Assembly (NCBI GenBank): GCA_016190375.1
Contig: JACPQR010000131.1
Span: forward strand, 1-60,417
Length of the DNA: 60,417 bases
Source of the DNA: Deltaproteobacteria bacterium
GTDB taxonomy: Bacteria; Myxococcota_A; Polyangia; JACPQR01
Direction of reading: 5' to 3'
How positions within the stretch are numbered: position 1 is the first letter of the stretch; every line of letters begins with the position of its first letter. Shown piece after piece: positions 52,016 through 60,346 of this stretch. The translations under genes were made by a program, and so were the position numbers. Below the pieces are notes generated by a model. That model was given only the letters and a program-made list of their open reading frames with translations. It was not told the origin of the DNA and did no database searches.

Positions 52016-52681
52016 GTGAGGGCTTGTGCCATCATTCCCGCGTACGAGGCGAGCCGGACGATCGGTCCGGTCGTGCGGGAGGCCTCGCGTCACATCGAGA
52101 GGGTGATCGTCGTCGATGATGGGTCGACCGACGGCACGGGCGACCTCGCGCGCGATGCCGGTGCGGACGTCGTCGGCCATGGGCGGAACCTCGGCAAGGG
52201 CGAGGCGCTGACGAGCGGTCTGTCGAGAGCGCGCGCCCTCGGGTTCGATGTCGCGGTGAGCCTCGACTCCGACGGCCAGCACGACCCGGCGGAGATACCG
52301 AAGGTGCTCGTGGGATCGCCTGATCCGCGGGCAATCGTGATCGGGGTGCGGGACCTCGTGGCTGCCGGCGCGCCGAGGGCGAACGTGTTCTCGAACACGA
52401 TCTCCAACTTCTTCCTCTCGCTGTTCATAGGCGAGGACCTGCCCGACACGCAGTGCGGCTTCCGGCGCTACCCGGTCCTGCCGACGCTGGCGCTCGGGAT
52501 GCGCGGCTGGCGCTACGAGTGGGAGGCGGAGGTGCTGATCCGCGCGGCTCGCGCGGGGCTTCCGATCGTGCCGATGCCCGTCCACGTGCGGTACCCCGAG
52601 GAACGGCTCACCTTCTTCGTCCCCTCGAGGGACGTCAGACGGATCATCCGCAGGGTGATCCTCACCGAGCTCGGAGCATAG
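52016..52681 (+). CDS. Family 2 glycosyltransferase (dolichol-phosphate-mannose-synthase-like)
   Basis: The 221-residue protein (GTG 52016) begins RACAIIPAYEASRTIGPVV. It carries the nucleotide-sugar motifs VIVVDDGSTDGTGDLARDAG and AVSLDSDGQHDPAEIPKV. QCGFRRYP and PVHVRYPEERLTFF follow. It lacks C-terminal membrane helices, so it is the soluble DPM1-like form, transferring a sugar to a lipid phosphate carrier at the inner membrane. It is divergent from the DUF2062-methyltransferase gene. Confidence 0.9.
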   Translation: MRACAIIPAYEASRTIGPVVREASRHIERVIVVDDGSTDGTGDLARDAGADVVGHGRNLGKGEALTSGLSRARALGFDVAVSLDSDGQHDPAEIPKVLVGSPDPRAIVIGVRDLVAAGAPRANVFSNTISNFFLSLFIGEDLPDTQCGFRRYPVLPTLALGMRGWRYEWEAEVLIRAARAGLPIVPMPVHVRYPEERLTFFVPSRDVRRIIRRVILTELGA

Positions 52682-52684
52682 TTT
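52669..52684. repeat. Direct repeat, right copy (GCTCGGAGCATAGTTT)
   Basis: It spans the stop codon of the glycosyltransferase gene and lies 55 bp before the next gene. Confidence 0.8.
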
Positions 52685-52738
52685 TTCAGCCGCGGTGCGA
52701 CGGTCGTCTGTGGCACGTGGGTTGCGGATGAGCCGACC

Positions 52739-53782
52739 ATGGTCCTCGGAAAGCTCGGCAGGATGCTGCGCGACGCCGCCCGCGCGTGGGTCCGGGACGA
52801 CGTGCCACGGATGGGGGCGGCCCTCGCGTTCTACGCGGTCTTCTCGCTCGCGCCGATCCTGATCGTCGCGATCGCGCTCGTCGGGATGTTCCTCGGGGAG
52901 GACGCCGCCCACGGACGGGTCGTGCAGCAGCTCCGGGGCCTGGTCGGCAGGACCGGCGCGAGCGCGATCGAGGCAGCGATCCAGAACGCGGGCCAGGCTG
53001 GCTCCGGCACCCTTGCGACCATCCTCGGAGTCGCGATGCTGCTGTTCGGGGCATCCGCGGTGTTCCTCGAGCTGCAGTCGGGGCTCGACGCGATCTGGGG
53101 GGTCCGGCGGCCGAAGGGGCTCCTGCGCCTTCGCGACCGAGCCCTGTCGTTCGCGCTCGTAGCGGGCGTCGGGCTCGTGCTGCTCGTGTCGATGCTGGGC
53201 GGCACTGCGCTCGAGATCGTGGGGCGCTGGATTGGCGGCGGTCTGCTCCTCTTCGGGCGCGCCATGGGCCTGGTCTCGTCGATCGCCGTGTCGGCCGTGC
53301 TGTTCGCACTGGTCTACAAGGCGCTGCCCGACACGCGCGTGGATTGGCGGGACGTGTGGCCGGGAGCGCTCTTTGCCGCGGTGTCGTTCAGTCTGGGCAA
53401 GGCAGCGATCGGCCTGTACCTGGCGCGAAGCGGGATCGCGTCGGTGTACGGCGCTGCCGGCTCGCTCGTGGTCGTCCTCGTCTGGGCTTACTACTCGTCT
53501 CAGATCCTGTTCTTCGGCGCCGAGCTCTGCCGGGCGCGCTCGCTCGGTCGCGGCCCGTCAGCGGGCTCGGGGGCATCCGAACACGACCCGGACACGGTAC
53601 CGGTCGCTCCGGACCTGGTTGCAAGCCTCGCCGTAGAAGGTGATCTGGTTGGCGTCGGGGTCGTAGTCCCATCCTTCGCCGTGTCCCTCGTCGCGTTCGA
53701 CCGGGGAGTCGTCGAAGAACGCGTAGATCGTGTCGGGCAGGGGCGGAACGCCTTGGAGCTCGAAGGCGCAGGAGATGACTGA
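52739..53782 (+). CDS. YihY/BrkB-family inner-membrane protein with antisense-overlapping tail
   Basis: The 347-residue frame starts at ATG 52739. Six membrane segments of the YihY/UPF0761 family are visible (GAALAFYAVFSLAPILIVAIA, GTLATILGVAMLLFGASAVF, GSLVVVLVWAYYSSQILFFGAE). The family normally ends shortly after FFGAELCRAR (near 53545). Here no stop is met. The frame runs about 75 residues more across the 3' end of the convergent VWA gene, overlapping it by 225 bp. That tail (DLVGVGVVVPSFAVSLVAFD) looks like antisense sequence rather than a domain. A lost stop codon or a recent deletion between the two genes is likely. Confidence 0.85.
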   Translation: MVLGKLGRMLRDAARAWVRDDVPRMGAALAFYAVFSLAPILIVAIALVGMFLGEDAAHGRVVQQLRGLVGRTGASAIEAAIQNAGQAGSGTLATILGVAMLLFGASAVFLELQSGLDAIWGVRRPKGLLRLRDRALSFALVAGVGLVLLVSMLGGTALEIVGRWIGGGLLLFGRAMGLVSSIAVSAVLFALVYKALPDTRVDWRDVWPGALFAAVSFSLGKAAIGLYLARSGIASVYGAAGSLVVVLVWAYYSSQILFFGAELCRARSLGRGPSAGSGASEHDPDTVPVAPDLVASLAVEGDLVGVGVVVPSFAVSLVAFDRGVVEERVDRVGQGRNALELEGAGDD

Positions 53783-54712
53783 GTAGAGGATCTGCGTCAC
53801 GGCCTCGGTCAGCTCCGGCCCGTTCTCGGCGAGCAAGTAGCTCGGGTCGCCGGCGCGCTCGGTCCTCGCGGCCTGGGCGATGTTCTCGAGCGTGCGATCG
53901 TCGACCTCGGCGCCGAACCCCACGACGTACACCTGGACCTGCGGCCGCGCGTCGTACAGGAGCTGCGTCTGGGTCACGGGCTCGCCGCCGCAGCTCTCCT
54001 CCCCGTCGGACACGAGGAGGACGAAGTTCCGTCGATCCGGGTCCCAGAGGCCGTCGTCCTCGCGCAGCACCTGGAGTGAGGCGCCGAGCGGGGTCGTCAC
54101 GAGCGGGCTGGAGACGGCCAGGACCTCGGCGATCTCGTCGGCGGCGTTGTCCATGACGGGGACGTCGACCTCGCCCGGAGTGCAGGAGGCCTCCGGCCCC
54201 GGGAACATCGAGAGCCCGAAGCGGACTCGGCCGTCGAACTCCCGCACGACCTCGGTCAGCGAATCCACGGCGATGTCCCACTTCGTCCGGCCGTCGACGA
54301 CGATGGCCATGCTGCCGGATCGGTCGAGGAGGATGACGAGGTTCGGCGGCACGGGCTCGACGTCGAGCTCCTCGATCCCACACCCGAGGTCACCGACGCC
54401 GCAGTCGCCCTTCTGGGGACAGTCCCAGCAGTCGAGGCAGGCGAGACCTTCGGGGCATTCGGCGTCCGTGCAGCAGGAGCCGGCTGGCACGCACTCCTCT
54501 GTGGCGCAGCAGAAGTCCGCGCCGGAGCAAGCGGGTCCGTCGCCGCAGGGCGCGCCCGAGTCGCCGTCCGCGTCGACGTCGGCGTCGGTGTCGGCGTCTG
54601 CATCGACGTCGGCGTCCGCGTCGGCGTCGCCGTCCGCTTCGATCCCCGGGGCCGTGCGCGCGCCGCAGCCCAATGCAAGTGTGCACAGCCACGCGGCCCG
54701 GCATCGCACCAT
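53558..54712 (-). CDS. Acidic-stalk VWA-domain lipoprotein
   Basis: ATG 54712 gives a 384-residue lipoprotein (signal MVRCRAAWLCTLALGC). An Asp-Ala/Asp-Val stalk and a cysteine-rich hinge (CSGADFCCATEEC, CLDCWDCPQKGDC) come next. A VWA domain has the MIDAS motif DRSGSM and LLVSDGEESCGG. The C-terminus (CNQVRSDRYRVRVVFGC) is family-like. Related proteins are cell-surface adhesion or assay-like metal-dependent binders. Its 3' end is overlapped by the BrkB-like gene on the other strand. Copy 4 of the dispersed element lies beyond the start. Confidence 0.85.
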   Translation of the reverse strand: MVRCRAAWLCTLALGCGARTAPGIEADGDADADADVDADADTDADVDADGDSGAPCGDGPACSGADFCCATEECVPAGSCCTDAECPEGLACLDCWDCPQKGDCGVGDLGCGIEELDVEPVPPNLVILLDRSGSMAIVVDGRTKWDIAVDSLTEVVREFDGRVRFGLSMFPGPEASCTPGEVDVPVMDNAADEIAEVLAVSSPLVTTPLGASLQVLREDDGLWDPDRRNFVLLVSDGEESCGGEPVTQTQLLYDARPQVQVYVVGFGAEVDDRTLENIAQAARTERAGDPSYLLAENGPELTEAVTQILYSVISCAFELQGVPPLPDTIYAFFDDSPVERDEGHGEGWDYDPDANQITFYGEACNQVRSDRYRVRVVFGCPRAR

Positions 54713-54776
54713 GAGCCGGAAGGATAGTTCATCGCCGGCAGGTCCGGCGCGGCTGAGCGGGCGGGCCGACACGAAA

Positions 54777-54837
54777 CGCGCGGTATGCCTCGCAAGCCCT
54801 GCGATTTCGATGCGTTGGATCGGTGGTGCGTGTCCCC
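54777..54837 (+). repeat. 61-bp dispersed element, copy 4
   Basis: The left box CGCGCGGT starts at 54777 and the right box GGTGCGTGTCCCC ends at 54837, 13 bp before the start of the C45-type gene. Confidence 0.85.
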
Positions 54838-54850
54838 GTATGATCGGGGC

Positions 54851-56242
54851 GTGCGGCGGGCTGGAAAGGTGGCTCTCGTTGCGCTGGCGATCGCGATCGT
54901 CGGGCGGGTCTGGTACTCGCGCGCGACCGAGATGGAGCCGCCGCGGGCGCCGGCCGTGCACCTGCCGCGGATCGAGCGGAGCAGTGGGGTCGCCCGGGCC
55001 GGCCAGTCGTACCTCACGCGGCGGGGGCGAATCTGGGAGCTGGGGCTGCGGGGGGATTCCTACGCGATGGGCCTCGCGCACGCGCGACTGGCGCGGCGGA
55101 TCATGCTGCGCTCGGACGCGTTCATGATCCGGCTGCTCAGGCAGCACCTCCCGAACGCGTGGCTGAGAGGGGCGATCGTCGCCGGCGTTCGCTGGCAACA
55201 TCGCCGCGCCGACCGGGCGATCCCATTGCAGCGGCGGCTGGAGATCGCCGGACAGGCGCGTGGGCTGGGGCGCGATCCGTACGCATGGTTCCTCCCTGCC
55301 TTCGAGCGAATGGTGCGGTATCACTCGGCGTACGACGTGGCACTGTCGTTCGAGGGGTCCCCGATCATCGGGTGCAGCGCCTTCGCCGCGTCCGGCCGGG
55401 CGACGAGCGACGGCCACACGATCCTGGGCCGCAACTTCGATGCCGAGCTGGGAGAGCCGTTCGACGAGGACAAGTCCGTCACGCTCTACCGCACCGAGGG
55501 AGCGATCCCGTTCGCCTCCGTCGCATGGCCCGGGCTCACGGGCGCCGTGACGGGCCTGAACCTGGAGGGCGTGTGGGTCTCCGTCAACGGCGCGCGGGGG
55601 GGCGAGCCCTCCGGCGACGGCGAGCCGCTCGTCCTGATCCTGCGCGAGATCCTCGAGCGAGCGCGGACGATCGACGACGCGATCCGCATCGCCCGCGCGC
55701 GCCGCACGATGATCTCGCACATCGTGCTCCTGGCGGACGGCGACGACGATCGGATGGCCATCATCGAGCGCACTCCGCAGCGCTTCGAGGTACGCCGCGA
55801 GCGCGAGCTCGCCGCCGTGACGAACCACTTCGGCACGTCGCTCCGACGCGACCCGAAGGACGCGGCGGTTCGCGCGAAGACCTCGACCCTCGCACGGCGC
55901 GAACGGCTCGACGAGCTCCTCGAGCGGAGCCGCGGGCGGATCGACGTTCCCACCGCGGTGTCGATCCTGCGCGATCGCTCGGGGGCGGGCGGAGCCGCCC
56001 TTCCGCTCGGCGATCGGCGCGCCCTGGACGCTCTGATCGCGACTCACTCGGTCGTCGCCGACGCGACTGCCCGCGTCCTCTGGGTGGCCGAAGCGCCGCA
56101 CACTCTCGGAAGATTCGTGCGCTTCGATCTGCGCGAGCTACTGGCCGACGGCTATCCCGGCCCGGCGAGGGCTCCCGTGGTGCTGGCGCTTCCCGCGGAT
56201 CCTCTCGTCGCCACAGGCCGGTCGCGGCAGCCGGGACGGTGA
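54851..56242 (+). CDS. Membrane-anchored C45-type acyltransferase/hydrolase
   Basis: GTG 54851 gives 463 residues with an N-terminal anchor (KVALVALAIAIVGRVWY). The catalytic domain resembles acyl-CoA:6-aminopenicillanate acyltransferase. These enzymes self-cleave to expose an N-terminal Cys, here Cys175 in IIGCSAFAASGRATSDG. HTILGRNFD and LNLEGVWVSVNGARGG follow as in the family. The physiological reaction of bacterial members is usually unknown (amide hydrolysis or acyl transfer). It faces the periplasm if the anchor is type II. Confidence 0.78.
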   Translation: MRRAGKVALVALAIAIVGRVWYSRATEMEPPRAPAVHLPRIERSSGVARAGQSYLTRRGRIWELGLRGDSYAMGLAHARLARRIMLRSDAFMIRLLRQHLPNAWLRGAIVAGVRWQHRRADRAIPLQRRLEIAGQARGLGRDPYAWFLPAFERMVRYHSAYDVALSFEGSPIIGCSAFAASGRATSDGHTILGRNFDAELGEPFDEDKSVTLYRTEGAIPFASVAWPGLTGAVTGLNLEGVWVSVNGARGGEPSGDGEPLVLILREILERARTIDDAIRIARARRTMISHIVLLADGDDDRMAIIERTPQRFEVRRERELAAVTNHFGTSLRRDPKDAAVRAKTSTLARRERLDELLERSRGRIDVPTAVSILRDRSGAGGAALPLGDRRALDALIATHSVVADATARVLWVAEAPHTLGRFVRFDLRELLADGYPGPARAPVVLALPADPLVATGRSRQPGR

Positions 56243-56255
56243 TTGCAGATGACTC

Positions 56256-57104
56256 TCAGTCGTACTGCTCGAACTCGCAGCAGCGGAGGCCCTCTCCCTC
56301 GTCCTCCTCGCCGTCGCAGTCGTCGTCGGTGTCGTTGCAGAACCAGCCTCCGTACTGAGGGCAACAGCACTCGTAGACGCCGGGGCTCGCGTTCGAGTTT
56401 GCGTCGTCGCAGTCGTCGCCCTCGCGATAGCCGTCCTGATCTGCGTCGGGCTTCGTGCAATCGCAGATCGGGGACTCGTCGACGTCGCCGTCGCAGTCGT
56501 CGTCCTGCAGGTTGCACTGTACGGCTCTTGCTTCCCAGGTCCCCGTCTGGCAGTCGCAGCAGGTCTCGGTGACGCCGGGGTTCTGCCAGAAGTTCCCGTC
56601 GTTGCAGTCGTCCTCCTCTGGATAGCCGTCGCCGTCGGCGTCGCAGGGCACGTCCACCTCGTCGACCTCGCCGTCGCAGTCGTTGTCCTTGTCGTCGTTC
56701 CGTCCGGGGGCGCAGCCCTCTCCCTCGGGAACGCCCGGGTTCACGGCCGCGTCGTCAGGCGCGCAGTCGAAGTCGTCGAGGTAGCCGTCGCCGTCCGCGT
56801 CGTCCGGTCCGCACTCGCAGCCCGTGAGGAGCGGGCGCTCGTCGACGTCGCCGTCGCAGTCGTTGTCGACCCCGTCGTCGATGTTGGTGGAGCAGCAGAA
56901 ACCCTCGTTCACGCCCGGGTTGACCTCGGGGTCGCCGTCGTCGCAATCGTCGCAGGCCTCGAAGCGGTCGCCGTCGCGGTCCGAGCCGCACTTGGCCGTG
57001 CCGCCGTCCTCCCCCGGCCCGCCGTCGGACTCGACGCCGCCATCGCCGCAGGACCAGGAGACGACGAGGGCGAGCACGACAGACCCGAGGCGCACGGCGG
57101 GCAT
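56256..57104 (-). CDS. MopE-type metal-binding repeat lipoprotein
   Basis: The 282-residue protein (ATG 57104) has a lipoprotein signal ending VVSWSC and a short Gly/Asp linker. About six MopE repeats follow, such as CDDCDDGDPEVNPGV, DDGVDNDCDGDVDERP, DDKDNDCDGEVDE and CNLQDDDCDGDVDE. Interleaved are DADGDGYLDD-type EF-hand-like loops, so calcium or copper binding is likely. It differs from the protein at 21028 in lacking the Glu/Gly run and in being built of regular repeats. It is convergent with the C45-type gene. Confidence 0.82.
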   Translation of the reverse strand: MPAVRLGSVVLALVVSWSCGDGGVESDGGPGEDGGTAKCGSDRDGDRFEACDDCDDGDPEVNPGVNEGFCCSTNIDDGVDNDCDGDVDERPLLTGCECGPDDADGDGYLDDFDCAPDDAAVNPGVPEGEGCAPGRNDDKDNDCDGEVDEVDVPCDADGDGYPEEDDCNDGNFWQNPGVTETCCDCQTGTWEARAVQCNLQDDDCDGDVDESPICDCTKPDADQDGYREGDDCDDANSNASPGVYECCCPQYGGWFCNDTDDDCDGEEDEGEGLRCCEFEQYD

Positions 57105-57218
57105 GGCTGCAATCATCGCACCATGAGCGGTTGCCCCGTCCAGCTCGTTTCGCTGCGCCGCTCTGTGTCAGAGCGTGCCTTCCGGAGCCCGGCGGCTGAA
57201 GGCCGGCCATTCGTGAAC

Positions 57219-57247
57219 TTGTTAACCTCGTCCCCTCTTCCTAATAT
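57219..57247 (+). promoter_or_regulatory. Sigma-70 promoter of the lolA-MMPL operon
   Basis: TTGTTA (57219-57224) and TAATAT (57242-57247) are spaced by exactly 17 bases, an unusually AT-rich patch here. Transcription should start at about 57254, at the GTG 57255 start codon, so the mRNA is predicted leaderless. Confidence 0.6.
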
Positions 57248-57254
57248 CCTCGAC

Positions 57255-57872
57255 GTGGTCCGGGTCGCCTCGCTCGTGTTCGCCGTCGCGCTGGCCGCGA
57301 CTGCCGGGGCGAGCCCGCTCGACGAGGCGCTCGGTCGGATCGAGGCCGCGCGCGCGGGCGTGCGCACGCTCAGGGCGGACTTCACGCAGGACAAGGTCAT
57401 GTCGCTCTTCGCGGAGCGGATGAGATCGACCGGCCGGCTCTCCGTCCTTCTGCCCGACCGGCTCCGCTGGGAGCTCCTTCGGCCCGATCCCAGCGTGTTC
57501 ATCCTCTCGGGTCGCACCATGCGCTACCGGCTGCCCGGCGCGCGCGGCGACCTCGACGTGCGGAGCGCGGGCTCGCTCGGCGTCGTCCTCGGCGACCTAG
57601 TGGGCTTCCTCGGGGGGCCGTTGGCGCAACTTCGCGCGCGCTACCGGATGGAGCTGGGCACGCCGGAGGGGACGGCGGCGGGGCAGACCGTTGTCATCGC
57701 GACGCCGCTCGGCGCCGACGTGCGGCGCTCCGTCAGCCGGCTGCGCATGAGGTTCGAGGGCGGGCGGCTGGGCGCGGTCACGATCGAGGAGCCCGGAGGC
57801 GATCGATCGGAGATCCGCTTCTCGAACGTCCGGGTCAACGAGCCCCTCGGCTCCTCGCCGTTCACTCTGTAG
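57255..57872 (+). CDS. LolA-like outer-membrane lipoprotein carrier
   Basis: I choose GTG 57255, whose first residues form the signal peptide RVASLVFAVALAATAGASP. An upstream ATG would put the promoter inside the gene. The 205-residue product shows the LolA-like lipid-carrier pattern RTLRADFTQDKVMSLFAERMRSTGRL, DRLRWELLRPDPSVFIL and TIEEPGGDRSEIRFSNVRVN. It is 3 bp before an MMPL exporter, a pairing seen in lipid and aryl-polyene export systems. It is probably a periplasmic carrier for the lipid released by that pump rather than the housekeeping LolA. Confidence 0.85.
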   Translation: MVRVASLVFAVALAATAGASPLDEALGRIEAARAGVRTLRADFTQDKVMSLFAERMRSTGRLSVLLPDRLRWELLRPDPSVFILSGRTMRYRLPGARGDLDVRSAGSLGVVLGDLVGFLGGPLAQLRARYRMELGTPEGTAAGQTVVIATPLGADVRRSVSRLRMRFEGGRLGAVTIEEPGGDRSEIRFSNVRVNEPLGSSPFTL

Positions 57873-57875
57873 CAA

Positions 57876-60323
57876 TTGATCCGCGACGCCATCGCTCGCT
57901 CGCTGGAACGTCGACCGATCGGGCATCTCCTGGTCGCGGGGCTGGTGACGGTCGCGCTCCTGCCAGGCGTCGCGAGGCTGCGGTTCGAGGGCGACCTGGT
58001 CGACCTCCTGCCACGCGGAGCCACCGCGTCGCGCGAGCTGGGGCGCTACGCGCGCACCTTCGGCAAGAACGACCCGGTCACGATCCTCGTCACGGGGGGG
58101 GACGCGGTCTCGCTGACGGAGCTCGCGGATAGGATGGTCGGGACGATCGGGCGGGTTCGGGGCGTGCGCTCCGTCGAGGTCGACCTCGGCGCGAGCATGC
58201 CGGGCGCCGGCGACGTTTTCCGCCTGCTCGACGACGACGGCTTCGAGCGCGCGCGAGCGCTCTTGCGCCCTGCGGCGATCGACGAGAGCGTCCGGCGCGG
58301 CCGCGCCCTGCTCCTGCAGCCTGGCGCTGCGCAGGCGGCGAAGCTGTTTCGCGCCGACCCGCTGGAGCTGCGCCGCCTCCTCGTGCCGGCCTACAAACGG
58401 CTCGGGGCCGGGCTTTCGGTCGACCCTGGGAGCGGCTACTTCCTGTCGCCGCGAGGGGATGCACTGGTCGTCCTGGCTCGGACCGGCGTCGATTCGTTCG
58501 ACGTCTCCAGGTCGCGCGAGCTCGTCCGGCGGATCCGGAAGGCCGCGGCCGCGGCGCGGCCCAGAGGGATGTCGGTCCAGCTCACCGGCCCGCACGCCAT
58601 GGCCGAGGCGACCGAGCGGATGATACGGATGGACCTGACGCGCTCGAGCGCGCTCTCGGTCGCGCTCGTCCTGCTCGTGTTCGCCGTCGCCTTCGGTCGG
58701 CTCGGCGCGCTCGCATCGGTGGGGCCGCCCCTGGCTCTCGGCGCGCTGTGGACGACCGGGCTCGCCGGGTACCTCTTGGGATCGCTCAACGCGATCTCGG
58801 TCGGATTCGCCGCCATCCTGGTCGGGCTCGGCGACGATCTCGCGACTCACCTGTATCTCGCGATCGACGCGCGGGCCCGGTCCGGCGCGCCGCCGAGACG
58901 GGCAGCAGCCGAAGGGCTCGGCGCGCTCCTCGGCCCCACCCTCGTCGCCGCGACGACCGGTAGCCTGGGCTTCCTTGCGCTCGTGCGGTCGGACTTCCTC
59001 GCGATCCGCGACCTCGGGATCCTCTCGGCAGCCGGGATCCTCCTGACGGCTCTCGCGGTGCTCCTGGTGACGCCCGCGATCGCTGCCCTTCGGCGCGGCG
59101 GGCCGACGGCGCCGCGCCAGACGCCCGCGATCGACCGCGGCCTCGGCACGGCCGGTCGATGGCTCGGGCGGCGATCGCGCGTCGTGCTCGTCGTGTGTCT
59201 GGCGAGCGCCGCGATGGCCGCGGTCGTGGGACCGCCCGGCTTCGCAAGGCAGGTGGTCGCGGTCCGCCCGCGGTCGCTCGAGCCACTCGCGGTCCAGCGC
59301 GAGCTGTTCGCCCGCTTCGGCGGGGAGCCCGGCCAGATAGTCGCGCTGTCGCGTGGCAAGAACCTCGAGGAAGCGCTCGAACAGAACGACGCCGTCGCGG
59401 ACGCGCTGAGGCGGCTGTCGAAGCGGGGGCTGGTCGCCGGGTGGAGCTCGCTCCAGACGCTGTTTCCGTCGCCGCGCACGCAGCGGCGCCGCTTCCTCGT
59501 GCGAGACAGCCTCGAGCTCGCTGCGGCCGCCGGCGTCCTCGAAGCACGGCTTCGCGCCCACGGGTTCGCGCCGGAGGCATTCGAGGAGGCGCTGAACGTA
59601 CTTCGATCGCCCGCTAGTGAGGTCGTCCTGCCGGACCTCGCCTCGAGGGACTGGGTGGTGCTCGTTGAACGTCACCTCCGCCGCGTCCCCGGCGGCTTCG
59701 ACGTGGCGACCTACGTGCGTCCGACCAGCCGCACACCGGCCGAGCGGCTCGGGCGCGCCATCGAGAGGTCGGTCCCGGGTGCGAGGGTCACGGGCTACCC
59801 GCTCTTCGAGGCCGAGGTGCGAACGCTCTTGCCCCGTGATCTCGGTCGGGTCGGTCTGTTATCACTGACCCTCGTCGCGGCGACGCTCCTGTTGCATTTC
59901 CGCAGGCTCGGTCCCGCGCTCCTGGCCGTCGGCAGCGTCTGCGTGGGGATCTCGTGGCTCCTCCTCGCATGCCCGCCCCTCGGCATCGAGTGGACCGCCT
60001 ACAACCTGATCGTCGTGCCCGTCCTCATCGGTATCGCCATCGACGAGAACGTGTTCCTGATTCACCGGTATCTCGCCTGCCGATCGGTCGAGGAGACGCT
60101 CCGCGAAGGCGGCCGCGCCGTGCTGACGACGGCGCTGACCACGGCCGCTGGCTTCGCGACTCTCGTGGCCTGCCGTTTCGACGGCCTGCGCTCGCTCGGG
60201 ACGACGGCGGCCATCGGGATCGTGGCCTGCCTTTTCTCTTCGCTCGTCGTGACCCCGGCGCTGCTGCCGTTTCTATCGAGCGCGGGTGGGTCTGCGACCC
60301 CCCCGCGGACCCCCCCGCCGTGA
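57876..60323 (+). CDS. MMPL/RND-family lipid exporter
   Basis: TTG 57876 is 3 bp after the lolA-like stop; the gene has 815 codons. Two pseudosymmetric halves each have a periplasmic domain after the first helix and a group of membrane segments. The proton-relay positions are seen in VGLGDDLATHLYLAID (first half) and IGIAIDENVFLIHRYL (second half). The N-terminus ERRPIGHLLVAGLVTVALLPG is a typical first helix. Members of this branch export lipids such as hopanoids, mycolates or pigment lipids; the cargo is unknown. Confidence 0.88.
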   Translation: MIRDAIARSLERRPIGHLLVAGLVTVALLPGVARLRFEGDLVDLLPRGATASRELGRYARTFGKNDPVTILVTGGDAVSLTELADRMVGTIGRVRGVRSVEVDLGASMPGAGDVFRLLDDDGFERARALLRPAAIDESVRRGRALLLQPGAAQAAKLFRADPLELRRLLVPAYKRLGAGLSVDPGSGYFLSPRGDALVVLARTGVDSFDVSRSRELVRRIRKAAAAARPRGMSVQLTGPHAMAEATERMIRMDLTRSSALSVALVLLVFAVAFGRLGALASVGPPLALGALWTTGLAGYLLGSLNAISVGFAAILVGLGDDLATHLYLAIDARARSGAPPRRAAAEGLGALLGPTLVAATTGSLGFLALVRSDFLAIRDLGILSAAGILLTALAVLLVTPAIAALRRGGPTAPRQTPAIDRGLGTAGRWLGRRSRVVLVVCLASAAMAAVVGPPGFARQVVAVRPRSLEPLAVQRELFARFGGEPGQIVALSRGKNLEEALEQNDAVADALRRLSKRGLVAGWSSLQTLFPSPRTQRRRFLVRDSLELAAAAGVLEARLRAHGFAPEAFEEALNVLRSPASEVVLPDLASRDWVVLVERHLRRVPGGFDVATYVRPTSRTPAERLGRAIERSVPGARVTGYPLFEAEVRTLLPRDLGRVGLLSLTLVAATLLLHFRRLGPALLAVGSVCVGISWLLLACPPLGIEWTAYNLIVVPVLIGIAIDENVFLIHRYLACRSVEETLREGGRAVLTTALTTAAGFATLVACRFDGLRSLGTTAAIGIVACLFSSLVVTPALLPFLSSAGGSATPPRTPPP

Positions 60324-60346
60324 CGCTCGGGTCGATCGCTCACTAC

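Noticed and set aside
54713..56101. Upstream extension of the VWA frame on the minus strand
   Set aside because: It is antisense to the C45-type gene. The signal peptide at 54712 marks the real start.
56256..57000. Recurrent GCAGTCGTC-type motifs considered as a repeat array
   Set aside because: They are degenerate codons of MopE repeats (CDGDVDE and similar) and are in frame.
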